Source: Lachnospiraceae bacterium (GTDB taxonomy: Bacteria; Bacillota; Clostridia; Lachnospirales; Lachnospiraceae). From it: a stretch of DNA of 64,000 nt. This document shows, in pieces, positions 1 through 8,948 of this stretch. The notes under the pieces are model-generated. The model searched no databases. It saw only the letters and a program-made list of their open reading frames with translations, and was not told where the DNA came from. The translations under genes and the position numbers were made by a program. The stretch's first letter is position 1. Each line of letters begins with the position of its first letter. Location of the stretch: positions 1 to 64,000 of the forward strand of contig JAFQLS010000021.1 of assembly GCA_017396555.1 (NCBI GenBank), written 5' to 3'.

Positions 1-1
1 G

Positions 2-682
2 CTTGCAGAGCAGCAAAGTATATTCATTATGCGTGCATTTCGTGAGATGCGTCATTATATAAAACAGAATCAGCAGTTTGTTACACGGTCAGAGATGCAT
101 CTTGTAAGTGCGAGAGTATCAGAAATTTCTGTGCAAATGTCAAATATGGCTGACAGACAGAAGAAAACAGAGCAAGATATGCAGGTTATTCAAAAGAGCA
201 TAGATACGCTTAACGAAAACTTTGTTTCAGATAAGGATTTCAAAAATTTTGTTATCTATAAAGGACAGAAGTTCGAAGCAGATGCGGCGTATATAGATAT
301 ATATCAACGGGCTAGGAAGAGTATTTATGTAGTGGATGATTATGTGAATACAAAGACTTTACAGCTTTTGTCGCAGAAGCAAGCCGGTGTAGAAGTAGTT
401 TTATTTACGGAAAATGGTCATGGAAAAAGAGGTTTTTTGACAACGGCGGTAGTAAATGATTTTATACAAGAGTATCCACCACTTAGAATTAAAACGAATG
501 CAGATTGTCATGACAGATTGATAGTTCTGGATTATGGTGAGCCTACAGAACAAGCATATCATTGTGGTGCGTCCAGTAAAGATGCAGGAAAGAAACTTTG
601 CGCCATAAATGTGATATTAGAAACAAGCATGATTCATCCGGTAATAGATAAACTACTATTAGCTCCGGACAAACAGATATAG
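2..682 (+). CDS. ORF6N-type protein with PLD-like C-terminal domain (5' end outside window)
   Basis: The frame is open to the left edge, so the true start lies outside the window; 226 residues are visible. The first residues (SIFIMRAFREMRHYI) resemble the end of an ORF6N (KilA-N-like) phage domain. A coiled-coil-like stretch follows at about 30-75, then a domain with HDRLIVLD and YHCGASSKDAGKK, which resembles the half-site of phospholipase-D-like proteins (His and Lys in an HxK-like arrangement). Such two-part proteins are common in prophages and mobile islands of Clostridia, but their biochemical role is not settled. A terminator follows. It belongs with the accessory DNA at this end of the window. 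The family assignment comes from motifs only. Confidence 0.6.
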   Translation, partial: LAEQQSIFIMRAFREMRHYIKQNQQFVTRSEMHLVSARVSEISVQMSNMADRQKKTEQDMQVIQKSIDTLNENFVSDKDFKNFVIYKGQKFEADAAYIDIYQRARKSIYVVDDYVNTKTLQLLSQKQAGVEVVLFTENGHGKRGFLTTAVVNDFIQEYPPLRIKTNADCHDRLIVLDYGEPTEQAYHCGASSKDAGKKLCAINVILETSMIHPVIDKLLLAPDKQI

Positions 683-752
683 TCATTCTTGTGTGTAATG
701 TCCGTAGAGAGGCAAGGGTGATGCCCTAATCCAAATATCTCATTAGCGGGTA

Positions 753-783
753 GGCAGTCAGAATGATGGCTGTCTATTTTTAT
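753..783 (+). terminator. Rho-independent terminator
   Basis: An 8-bp stem (GGCAGTCA with TGGCTGTC, including G-U pairs) and a 6-nt loop are followed by a T-rich run. It ends the ORF6N/PLD-like gene, ahead of the kinase promoter. Confidence 0.65.
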
Positions 784-784
784 A

Positions 785-813
785 TTGAATTACGGTTGGA
801 ACAATTGTATAAT
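785..813 (+). promoter_or_regulatory. sigma-A-type promoter for the kinase gene
   Basis: TTGAAT and TATAAT are separated by exactly 17 bp. The kinase start lies 66 bp further on, with CGGAGG ahead of it. Confidence 0.6.
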
Positions 814-879
814 TCTGTTGGGACAAAGGGAGAGGCAATAGAATAAAAGTTAAGAAATAATTTTTCACGGAGGCTACAA

Positions 880-2427
880 ATGATTATTACAGTAAACAGT
901 ATTTTGCCCGATGATAAGGGAAATCAATATAAGGTGATAAGTAATATTAAACCAGGCGGATTTGGTCAGGTATTTTTGTGTGAAAGAGTTCAGGATAAAA
1001 AAATGTTTGCTCTTAAGACTATGTTGAATGTGTTTCCATCACAGGATGAATATAATGCTTTTCAGAATGAAATTAACACAGCAAGAACAATTCACAATGA
1101 AAATGTAATAGAGTATGAATATATGCATGATGGTAATACATTCAGTGAATATCCACCATATATTATTATGGAGTATGCTTCGCAAGGTACATTACAAAAT
1201 ATTCTTGAACAACGACGAGGTAAGAAAGAATTCTTTTCAAATGATGAACTGACACAAATGTTTTTGCAGTTGTCAAAAGGTATGGAGTGTATAAACTCAG
1301 TATTAGTCCATCGTGATATTAAGCCGGATAATATTTTAATAAATGATGATGTGTTGAAAATATCTGATTTTGGATTAGCAAAGTATGTTGAAGCAACAAC
1401 AAGAAATGTGACCTTTAAGGGTTTTGGAACTCGTCAATATTGTGCACCGGAAGTTTGGAAAAATGAAAAGAATACATTACAGATGGACATATATTCAATG
1501 GGTATTGTGTTTTATGAATTAGCGACATTACAATATCCATATATGGTACAGACAGGAAATTATATGGATGCACATTTGTATGGTGCTGTGGAGAATCCAT
1601 TAAAGTATAATCCGCAGATATCGGTTAGTATTGTTTCATTATTGAATAAAATGTTACAAAAACCGCGAAGCAAGAGATTTTCTTCGTGGAAGGAGATTAT
1701 AGATCTTTTAGAAGCTGGCGATAACCGCGGAAAACAGAATGATGAGATTGCAAAGTTAGTTCAAATTGCTATTCAAAAACAAAATGAATCTGATACAGCA
1801 TTCCAAAACAAGGAAGTAACAGAGGCAAAGAAGAAAAAAGAAAGAGAAGACCATGTAAAAAAGATAATGTCATATTTTGATAGAGAAATAATAAATGGAT
1901 TTAAAGAATTTGCAGATATATATAATTCGCAATACGCTTCTGGGAAAGTGGAGGTAGACACAAGAAACTTTAAATTGACGTGGGAAGAAAATACAATCAG
2001 CATAAAAATGCCTAAATATCAAACGTTTAAAGTGACTATCGAAGTTTTGGATTCGGAAAAATTTGAAATAATGATAGGATACGAACAATATGGTCAATTA
2101 AGAATTCCTATTTCTAAGAAGTCGACATATCCGACATGTAGAGGCAGAAAAGTATTAGCATGGGGAAAAATAGAAGATAATTCTAACTATGGGTATAATA
2201 TTCTGTTGTTAGAAAATAAAGATGATGAATATGGAGATTGGTTTATTTTATATAATGTTAATTCGGCATTAAATAAGAATCCACGTCGAGAACCGTTTGC
2301 ATTTTCTACAATAGAATTGCCAAGAGAGATAAAGTTGATTGATACAACATATATATATTCTTCTGTATTAGAAGAGTATAATTTGGAAAGATTTCAGAAG
2401 CTAATCGTAACGCTGAAACCTTTGTAA
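880..2427 (+). CDS. Ser/Thr protein kinase with unknown C-terminal domain
   Basis: Residues 15-280 form a Hanks-type kinase: glycine loop GGFGQV (26-31), ATP-anchoring Lys46 in ALKT, catalytic HRDIKPDN (144-151) with Asp146, DFG (162-164) and APE (188-190). All catalytic residues are present, so the enzyme should be active and cytoplasmic. There is no transmembrane segment and no PASTA domain, unlike the housekeeping PrkC kinase. Residues 285-325 are rich in Lys and Glu and may form a coiled coil. Residues 330-515 are a domain I do not recognise. The gene has its own promoter, and a recombinase gene follows 60 bp downstream, so it is probably cargo of a mobile element. A role in phage defence or signalling is possible but is only inference. 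Confidence 0.85.
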   Translation: MIITVNSILPDDKGNQYKVISNIKPGGFGQVFLCERVQDKKMFALKTMLNVFPSQDEYNAFQNEINTARTIHNENVIEYEYMHDGNTFSEYPPYIIMEYASQGTLQNILEQRRGKKEFFSNDELTQMFLQLSKGMECINSVLVHRDIKPDNILINDDVLKISDFGLAKYVEATTRNVTFKGFGTRQYCAPEVWKNEKNTLQMDIYSMGIVFYELATLQYPYMVQTGNYMDAHLYGAVENPLKYNPQISVSIVSLLNKMLQKPRSKRFSSWKEIIDLLEAGDNRGKQNDEIAKLVQIAIQKQNESDTAFQNKEVTEAKKKKEREDHVKKIMSYFDREIINGFKEFADIYNSQYASGKVEVDTRNFKLTWEENTISIKMPKYQTFKVTIEVLDSEKFEIMIGYEQYGQLRIPISKKSTYPTCRGRKVLAWGKIEDNSNYGYNILLLENKDDEYGDWFILYNVNSALNKNPRREPFAFSTIELPREIKLIDTTYIYSSVLEEYNLERFQKLIVTLKPL

Positions 2428-2487
2428 TAACACATATAAATAGAGCAAATGCTTGCATATAAAATTGCAGGAAAAGGTCGTGATTTC

Positions 2488-4170
2488 ATGAAAAAGCAAC
2501 AGAAATGCTACATCTACACCCGTGTATCCACCTCCATGCAGGTAGATGGTTACAGCTTAGATGCGCAAAAAGATAAATTGCATAAATACGCTGATTACCA
2601 GGACATGGTTATCGCCGGGGAATACTCCGATGAAGGGAAAACCGGTAAAAGTGTGGAAGGTCGCCCTCAGTTCCAGCAGATGCTTCAGGATATTGAATCG
2701 AGGAAAGACAAAGTCGATTTTGTTCTTGTATTTAAACTATCCCGATTCGGACGAAATGCAGCTGATGTATTATCATCACTTCAGAGAATGCAAGACTTTG
2801 GTGTTAATCTTATTTGTGTGGAAGATGGTATCGACAGTTCTAAGGATGCAGGAAAGCTTATGATTTCTGTTTTATCTGCAGTGGCTGAAATTGAGCGAGA
2901 GAATATATTGGTACAGACTATGGAAGGACGCAGAAAAAAAGCCAGAGAAGGTAAATGAAATGGTGGTTTTGCACCTTATGGTTATCAGTTAATTAAAGGT
3001 GAATTGCATATAGCTGAGGATGAAGCAGAGATTATTCGAATTATTTACGATAAGTTTGCTAATACAACCATGGGAATTGCGGCTATTGCTACATTTTTAA
3101 ACAACAGCGGATATAAGAAGAAACTTCGCCAGAACAATACCATTGAAGGATTTTCCACATCCTTTGTAAAAGGTGTTTTGGATAATCCGGTGTACTGCGG
3201 CAAGCTTGCTTTTGGCAGAAGAAAGAATGAGAAAATACCGGGTACAAGGAATGAGTACCATATTGTGAAGCAGGACAAGTATATACTTAACGACGGTATC
3301 CATGAGGCGATTGTGTCGGAAGAATTGTGGAATCAGGTGCACAAAAAAAGACAGGAAACCGGTGTTGCCAACATCAAAACCAATAGCTTGGATCACGAGC
3401 ATATTTTATCCGGTATTATTAAATGTCCGATTTGCGGAAGTGGTATGTATGGCAATGTAAATCGTAAAAAACATCCGGACGGCGGACATTACAAAGACTA
3501 TTTCTACTATGCCTGCAAGCACAGAACCATTGTGAATGGTCATAAGTGTACTTACCGCAAGCAGTGGAGTGAGGATAAAATTAATGCAGCGGTGGAAGAA
3601 GTGATCCGCAAGCTTGTGAATAATCCAAAGTTCAAAACGGAAATAAAGAAGCACATCGGACAAAGCATTGATACGCAGGAACTGGACAGAGAGCATACAG
3701 TCTTACAAGAGCGGTTAAAGCAGGTCATCGGTGCCAAGAATAAACTGGCGAATCAAATGGATAACTTATCTGTATCGGACAAGCATTATGACAAGAAGTA
3801 TGAGGATATGCAGGTGCGCCTGGACAAGCTTTATGATGAGATTGAAGAAATTGAAACTCTGATTGAAGAAGTGGAGACCAGATTGTATAATATTAGGCAG
3901 GAGAAAATATCCGGTGACAATGTGTATCAGTTCTTATTATTCTTTGATAAGCTGTATGACAGATTTACGGATATTGAGAAGAAAACATTCATGAAGAGCT
4001 TCCTTGCGGATGTAAATATATACGAGGAAGAGCAGGCGGATGGAAGAATCCTTCGTAGTCATAAGTTTCGGTTCCCTGTATTTTTCAATGGGAAAGAGAT
4101 ATACGAATTGGATTGGGATAACGAAAGTACCGTGGAAACGGTTTGCCTTTTGTCCAAACTGCGAAAGTAG
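2488..4170 (+). pseudogene. Large serine recombinase, interrupted by one nonsense codon
   Basis: Two open segments in one frame make a complete large serine recombinase (560 residues if the stop is read as an amino acid). The N-terminal resolvase domain has YTRVST with the nucleophile Ser, GEYSDEGKTG and KLSRFGRN. After the stop come NGGFAPYGYQ, the recombinase domain, a zinc ribbon (CPICGSGMYG and a later CKHR/C pair) and a coiled coil near residues 400-480. The stop is TGA at 2956-2958 in the context GK*NGGFAPYGY; relatives usually have Trp there (GKWNGG), so one G-to-A change in TGG explains it. The start at 2488 is chosen for AGGAAAAGG about 10 nt upstream. The gene looks more GC-rich than its neighbours, consistent with transfer. 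Its last codons match the end of rlmD. Confidence 0.85.
4132..4154 (+). other. Probable attachment-site half (rlmD-like 3' end) inside the recombinase gene
   Basis: These 23 bases encode VETVCLLS in the recombinase frame. They match 20 of 23 bases of the end of rlmD at 32448-32470, in the same reading frame; all three differences are silent. Serine recombinases of some integrative elements insert at the 3' end of rumA/rlmD-type genes, which would leave a gene tail fused to the recombinase. The attachment role is inference. Confidence 0.5.
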
Positions 4171-4326
4171 GAAGTATACATATGATAGAGAATTCAAAAT
4201 AGTGGGATTGAAAGTGTTATTTCACATGTTGAGTATAATAATGGATTTAAAGTAAGCTTCGGTAAAGTTTTTTGCTGAAGTTTATTTTTTTCGACAAGTT
4301 GTTGACCATTAAGAGAAAGTACAGGT

Positions 4327-4500
4327 ATGAATCGAAAAGAATTTTGCGAGTACTTTGAAATTCCATATATGACGGTAACAGACTGGGAATTGGGGAATAG
4401 AAGGGTTCCACAGTATCTTTTGAGGCTGATGGAGTATAAGATTCGTATAGAGAAGTTAGCGGGTAAAAAGAATCAAGAGAATACGGGGGATAAGAAATAA
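4327..4500 (+). pseudogene. Truncated XRE-like small HTH regulator
   Basis: The 57-residue frame begins MNRKEFCEYFEIPYMTVTDW and continues with a WELGNRR-type helix-turn-helix, as in small XRE-type proteins of Clostridial mobile elements. The codons just upstream in the same frame encode LRESTG, which normally precede MNRKEF, but a stop at 4303-4305 cuts the N-terminus off. In another frame upstream one reads LLTIK, which looks like the lost start. I read it as a frame-disrupted regulator. No good ribosome binding site precedes the ATG. Confidence 0.5.
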
Positions 4501-4522
4501 TGGATAAAAAACAATAAGTACT

Positions 4523-4866
4523 ATGAAAAAAATGTTTGATGATATTATGTACACAATAGAGGATGGAACAGTTGGATTTTGGTATGCAAGAGAGTTTATG
4601 AGATGTTTCGGACCATTTTGCCGACGTCGTCAAAATGGTTGAGATTGGTAGTAATGCGATGCGAGAAGTGGATGATGCTGAATTTGGGCGCATTCGTTCA
4701 AAAGGTGACCAGGCATTATTTGGTGGAAGAAAAGGATTTAAAGGGAGAAGGAGCTATTACTACGGAGCATGTGCAGAATAATGCTGCAGTCTGTGAAATG
4801 CTTGGTACCAGAGGAATTAAACCGGAGGAACTCCCACCATCAGAAGAGAAGAAGATTGAAGAATAA
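4523..4866 (+). pseudogene. DinD-like (BRO/DNA-damage-inducible D) remnant
   Basis: Pieces of one protein lie in order but in different frames. The first is MKKMFDDIMYTIEDGTVGFW and continues to YAREFMRCFG (from 4523). The second is HFADVVKMVEIGSNAMREVD, continuing to FGRIRSKGDQALFGG (about 4613-4735). The third is DLKGEGAITTEHVQNNAAV, continuing to LGTRGIKPEELPPSEE (to 4866). These fragments are characteristic of DinD family proteins of about 280 residues, so at least two internal deletions and frame changes have occurred. It cannot make a functional product. It is part of the run of decayed mobile-element genes between 2.4 and 6 kb. Confidence 0.65.
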
Positions 4867-4978
4867 ATATTAATTCTATTGAATTCGAGCAATTAAAATA
4901 GAAAATGGGAGATGGGTTACATGAATGAAATTTATTTTGTAAAGTATTGTTTTTGATGTGGATTGGAGGATGTTTACC

Positions 4979-5125
4979 ATGGAAGTTTCAAAAAGTGATT
5001 GGAAATTATTTAGAACTCGCATTGGTGATTGGCAGGAAGCGTATATGGAGCGCTTGGTCAGAACTTCGGAAGTGTATCGGACGAGCATTATGACAAGGAG
5101 TATGAGGATATGGATTTGCTTCTGA
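4979..5125 (+). pseudogene. Truncated small conserved protein (MEVSKSDW type)
   Basis: An ATG behind a good TTGGAGG site opens a 48-residue frame, MEVSKSDWKLFRTRIGDWQE and onward. The start is like a roughly 100-residue protein of unknown function that I recall from mobile elements of Lachnospiraceae. After about residue 28 the sequence is unrelated: the DNA there is a piece of recombinase gene in another frame. The gene was therefore cut by a deletion that joined it to recombinase sequence. Confidence 0.45.
5071..5114 (+). pseudogene. Second serine-recombinase fragment
   Basis: Read in the frame SVSDEHYDKEYEDMD, this stretch matches SVSDKHYDKKYEDMQ of the large recombinase upstream (about 3768-3826). 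The DNA is also very similar. It is a short relic of the coiled-coil part of another recombinase gene. Confidence 0.6.
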
Positions 5126-5211
5126 TAATTCAATCCGACTTTTTTTGTATGAAAAAGTCGAGAAATGACTATAGCTTTTTGATAAGATAATAATGAACAG
5201 AGGTGATGAAT

Positions 5212-5991
5212 ATGAATATGCTGGAGTGCATGAATAAAACAATTGAATATGTTGAAGAACATTTGTTGGAAGAACTGCATATGCCGATGATTGCAAACGT
5301 AGCAGGAACTTCCGAAAGTGATATTCAGAAAACATTCTATGCTCTAACGGGTATTTCTATTGTGGAATATGTACGACGAAGACGATTATCATTGGCAGGA
5401 TATGAACTTCAAAAGGGAGAATGCTCTGTTTTGGAAGTAGCCCTAAAATATGGTTATACTTCGCCGGATTCCTTTACAAGAGCCTTTCGGCAAATGCATG
5501 GTATTACACCATCAGCGGTAAAGAAGGGCGGTTGTCTTTTAAAAGCATATGGAAAAATCACCTTTGTATTAACAATCAAAGGAGTTAATGCTATGAATTA
5601 CAGAATTGTAAAAAAATAAGAAATGCATATCATTGGTTTTAAAAAGTGGTTTTCTACGGAAAATGATAGTCAGATGACAGAAATCCCAAAGATGTGGGAT
5701 TCTGTTACAGAGGAAATGAAAGAAAAAATCACAGGATTAAGCAATAATGAGGGTGTTGTTGGATTGTGTGCTGATATGTATGACGGAGGTTTTGATTATT
5801 GGATTGGGTGTATGTCTGATGATAAGTGCCCGGAGGATTTGGAAGAAAAGATAATTCCTGCATCAACATGGGCGGTGTTTGAAATCATAGGTCCAATGCG
5901 TCCGTTACCAAATGCTATGCAGGATATCTGGAAACGTATTTATTCTGAATGGTTACCTAATTCGGGTTATGAACATGCCATGTTGCATTAA
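5212..5991 (+). pseudogene. AraC-family regulator with GyrI-like domain, broken by a nonsense codon
   Basis: Residues 1-100 are an AraC DNA-binding domain with two helix-turn-helix motifs (LHMPMIANVAGTSESDIQKT and VLEVALKYGYTSPDSFTRAF). The frame then hits TAA at 5617-5619 and continues without shift into a GyrI-like effector-binding domain (MHIIGFKKWFSTEND, QMTEIPKMWDSV, GFDYWIG, GYEHA). Relatives run through this point with Glu-Glu, so GAA changed to TAA. The 3' end is also short: the usual last 30 or so residues after GYEHA are missing. An ATG at 5212 with AGAGGTG upstream is the likely start; the frame also offers GTG at 5203. Two lesions make a working regulator unlikely, although the DNA-binding half could still be made. 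Confidence 0.75.
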
Positions 5992-6052
5992 AGAAGTTAA
6001 GCCGTTAAAGGTGATTGGAGTGTAAAAAAATAGTATTGCCGTAAAAAATGCA

Positions 6053-6081
6053 TTGAATAAGTGAATTACTGAATGTATAAT
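6053..6081 (+). promoter_or_regulatory. sigma-A-type promoter for the 6.1-8.9 kb operon
   Basis: TTGAAT and TATAAT with a 17-bp spacer lie about 70 bp ahead of the first gene, which has AAGGAG before its ATG. Confidence 0.55.
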
Positions 6082-6153
6082 AATATGCGAAGCAGACAGA
6101 GAAATGATTGGTTATGCTTTAAATTAAGTATATTTATAAAAGGAGATATTATT

Positions 6154-6693
6154 ATGGGTAATGAATCTACGATTTCTACGATGATTTTACTTATGGTGTA
6201 CATATTGGTGTTAGTATTTGTATTTGTTCTATCAATTGCTATGTGGATTGCGATGCAATATCCATTTTATAGGATGGCAAAGAGACAGGGAATAGAAAAT
6301 GCGTGGCTTGTGTTTGTACCTTGGGGAAATTATTATATAACTTTAAAACTTTCTCCTAGAGAATTTAATCTTTTTAATTTGATTAAATTTGAGAATCGTT
6401 CCAAGGCATTTATATTATTTATTATTGCAACCGCTATTTATATTGTATTAATCCTGCCTATGAGTCTTTTGTCAATGATTCCTATTTTGGGCTGGTTAAT
6501 TTTTCTTTTATATATTATGGCTTATTTGCTAATAAGTTATTCCATAATGTGGAGAATGTATTATGATGTATTAATTACTTATGGGATGGAAGAACATGCT
6601 ATGTGGGTATCTATTTTAGGTATTTTTGTTCCGATTGTAATAACGGTGTTTGCTTATATGATCATGAATAAGGAACCGGATATGTATGCATAA
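6154..6693 (+). CDS. Small multi-pass membrane protein, function unknown
   Basis: This protein of 179 residues has about four hydrophobic segments (near 10-35, 88-110, 113-135 and 150-172). Between the first two is a cytoplasmic-looking stretch with FYRMAKRQGIENAWLVFVPW, reminiscent of DUF5684-like membrane proteins where a Lys-rich helix precedes an aromatic re-entrant segment. The start at 6154 is chosen because AAGGAG lies 9 nt upstream; the frame is open further left without a site. It is the first gene of a likely three-gene operon with a CPBP protease 27 bp downstream. I do not recognise a specific function. Confidence 0.7.
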   Translation: MGNESTISTMILLMVYILVLVFVFVLSIAMWIAMQYPFYRMAKRQGIENAWLVFVPWGNYYITLKLSPREFNLFNLIKFENRSKAFILFIIATAIYIVLILPMSLLSMIPILGWLIFLLYIMAYLLISYSIMWRMYYDVLITYGMEEHAMWVSILGIFVPIVITVFAYMIMNKEPDMYA

Positions 6694-6720
6694 AAGTATA
6701 AAGATATATGGAGGCGTATT

Positions 6721-7698
6721 ATGATTAGAAAACCTGAAATGTTTAAGGAAGCGGAATCTGGTAGATTTAAAAATATTTTTATTCAGATACTGTTGTTCTT
6801 TACGGTATTTATGATAAGTAGCACCATACAATCAATTTTACCAACAATAATGATGTTATTTGATATGGTTGTGGAATTTAGTAAGATTGGAATGGAGCAG
6901 ATAGATAATAATGATATAGAGGCTGTTTTGAATACAGTAATGGCTGCTCAGAGTACAAGACCATATTTGCTTGTAATGTTATTTGTGACGATTTTTGGAA
7001 TTATTATACCGATTATTTTTTGTAAGTTTATTGAAAAAAGATCACTTACATCTATGGGATTTAAAAAGAAAAATGCAATTAGAGATTATATAATTGGTCT
7101 TGTGATTGGCTTTTTAATGTTTAGTGCAGTAATGCTTGTTAATATAATTACAGGCGCAATGAAAATAGATGGAATTAATAAAAATCTAAGTATAATTAGT
7201 ATTATATTTATTGTGATGTTTTTTATTGGTTTCGTTATTCAAGGGGCCAGCGAAGAGATTATGGTAAGAGGTTATTTTATGACCAGTCTTGGCTCTAAGC
7301 ACAATATGATTTTAGCGTTAATGATAAGTTCAGGAATGTTTGGACTTTTACACTTAGGCAATCCGGGATTTACATTCCTTGGTTTTGTAAATCTTATTCT
7401 TGTAGGTGTTTTCTTTGGTCTGTATATCATATGCTTTGATAATATCTGGGGTGCCTGTGCATTGCATTCGATATGGAATTTTGTTCAGGGTAATTTCTAC
7501 GGAGTGCAGGTAAGCGGACTTACTATGTCGGACAGTGTTTTAACAGCAAGCATAAATGAAAAAATGAAGCTTATTAATGGCGGGAGCTTTGGAGCTGAAG
7601 GTGGACTTGCAACAACAATTATTTTGTGTTTAAGTATTGGTGGGCTTTTAATTTATATGAAGGCTACAGGGAAAATTGTTAAGGAAAACAACTGTTAA
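6721..7698 (+). CDS. CPBP family intramembrane metalloprotease
   Basis: This protein of 325 residues has about eight membrane segments. The CPBP/Abi signature is complete: SEEIMVRGYF near residue 178 (EExxxR), FGLLHLGN near 211 (FxxxH) and ALHSIWNF near 251 (HxxxN). These Glu and His residues bind the catalytic metal in the membrane. Family members process prenylated proteins in eukaryotes; in bacteria many serve bacteriocin self-immunity or unknown proteolysis. TATGGAGGCG precedes the ATG. It sits between two membrane proteins of unknown function in one operon, so its substrate may be one of them. No bacteriocin precursor is visible nearby. Confidence 0.88.
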   Translation: MIRKPEMFKEAESGRFKNIFIQILLFFTVFMISSTIQSILPTIMMLFDMVVEFSKIGMEQIDNNDIEAVLNTVMAAQSTRPYLLVMLFVTIFGIIIPIIFCKFIEKRSLTSMGFKKKNAIRDYIIGLVIGFLMFSAVMLVNIITGAMKIDGINKNLSIISIIFIVMFFIGFVIQGASEEIMVRGYFMTSLGSKHNMILALMISSGMFGLLHLGNPGFTFLGFVNLILVGVFFGLYIICFDNIWGACALHSIWNFVQGNFYGVQVSGLTMSDSVLTASINEKMKLINGGSFGAEGGLATTIILCLSIGGLLIYMKATGKIVKENNC

Positions 7699-7720
7699 AT
7701 TATAGTTTGAGGTAACAACA

Positions 7721-8881
7721 ATGAACAAATTTGAAGATAAAAAAGAAGCTGCAAGATGGGTGTTTGCAGTATTGATTAGTTTTTTCGTTTGTACAGGACT
7801 AGCATGGCTTATACCGCATTTATATAAAAAGACAGGTCAGTTAGTATTTTATTTACTAGATGTTTGGTACAATGATTCTTTATCTGTGGTGATATTTTTC
7901 TTGATTGCGGTCGTTTTAGGCTCATATGTATTTGAAAAAAAGGAAAAAAGAGGAAGCCTTAAATCAACATTAAGAATATTCTTTGTAATCGCCTTGGTAT
8001 ATGTATTCTTTGTTAATATATTTGGTGTATCCAGAAGATATGAGGATGTATTAATAGATGGAAAGAGCCCATCCAAATTTGTTTACAAACACAATATATT
8101 TATGGATGTAATTGCTGGAAAGACAAAATTAAAAGAAATACCGGTGGAAAATATAAGTACTGATATAAGTAGCTATAGCATTAGTTCAAGAAGAAGTACC
8201 AGCAGCTATATATCGTATTATGTAATATTTAATATCGATAATAAAAAGTATTCATCATACGAATCGCGAGGATTAAGTGTATGCATTGATAATTTGATAG
8301 ATAATAAAGATACATTATTAATCGAATATTATCCGCATACAGGAATAATAAAATCTGTTGATGGTATAAACAAAAATGATATTCATGAATTAGCAGGTTA
8401 TGCTGGTAGAGTTGAAAATGAAGTAATAAAGGAACAACAAAGAATAGAACAGGAATCAATAAAAAAAGAGGAAGAAGAAAGAGAAAAATCAGCTACAGAA
8501 TATACGGTATTAAGTAGTTCGATTGGTAAAAATTTTGCAGAAATAGAAGCAATGCTATCAGAGAAAAAAATACCACCTACATATGAAATAGTATACATAA
8601 GTTCAAAGATGTATGAAACAAATACTATCGCATTTTATGATGATGATATTGTATACGTGGTTAAGGATAATTTGAGTGAAGATTTAATTCCAATTCCAAG
8701 AATTGTTGAGGGAATGACAAAAGAACAGATTATTAATATTTTAACTGAAGCTGGATTTTCCTATGAATGTGATGAATCTGAATGTGATTCTCACGGAAGG
8801 AATAGATTACATACCAAGGGCCATGCAAATGGAGAGTATGTACCAAGGCAACATAAGGTGTGGTTTTCGGTTGATAAATAA
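7721..8881 (+). CDS. Membrane protein with extracytoplasmic region, function unknown
   Basis: This protein of 386 residues has three hydrophobic segments in the first 110 residues. About 115 residues of mixed character follow (GVSRRYEDVLIDG and onward). Residues 225-255 are Glu/Lys-rich and probably helical. The C-terminal segment includes VEGMTKEQIINILTEAGFSY, a pattern seen in PASTA-like repeats (G-x-S/T-x-x-E-A-x-x-x-L-x-x-A-G). The start has GAGGTAAC upstream and lies 22 bp after the CPBP protease gene, so it is co-transcribed. I do not recognise the family as a whole. Confidence 0.65.
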   Translation: MNKFEDKKEAARWVFAVLISFFVCTGLAWLIPHLYKKTGQLVFYLLDVWYNDSLSVVIFFLIAVVLGSYVFEKKEKRGSLKSTLRIFFVIALVYVFFVNIFGVSRRYEDVLIDGKSPSKFVYKHNIFMDVIAGKTKLKEIPVENISTDISSYSISSRRSTSSYISYYVIFNIDNKKYSSYESRGLSVCIDNLIDNKDTLLIEYYPHTGIIKSVDGINKNDIHELAGYAGRVENEVIKEQQRIEQESIKKEEEEREKSATEYTVLSSSIGKNFAEIEAMLSEKKIPPTYEIVYISSKMYETNTIAFYDDDIVYVVKDNLSEDLIPIPRIVEGMTKEQIINILTEAGFSYECDESECDSHGRNRLHTKGHANGEYVPRQHKVWFSVDK

Positions 8882-8948
8882 ATTTGAGTGTCTGTGTTTG
8901 TATACTTCTATTTCAATAATTACAAAGTCTACTTAAATGTAACAAAAT

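Noticed and set aside
683-752. Possible small RNA between the first gene and its terminator
   Set aside because: The stretch can form weak short hairpins, but no promoter is seen and it is simply the 3' untranslated part ahead of the terminator.
7721-8881. PASTA-domain kinase partner for the kinase at 0.9-2.4 kb
   Set aside because: There is only one PASTA-like stretch, it is not next to the kinase, and the kinase has no PASTA link, so no functional connection is supported.
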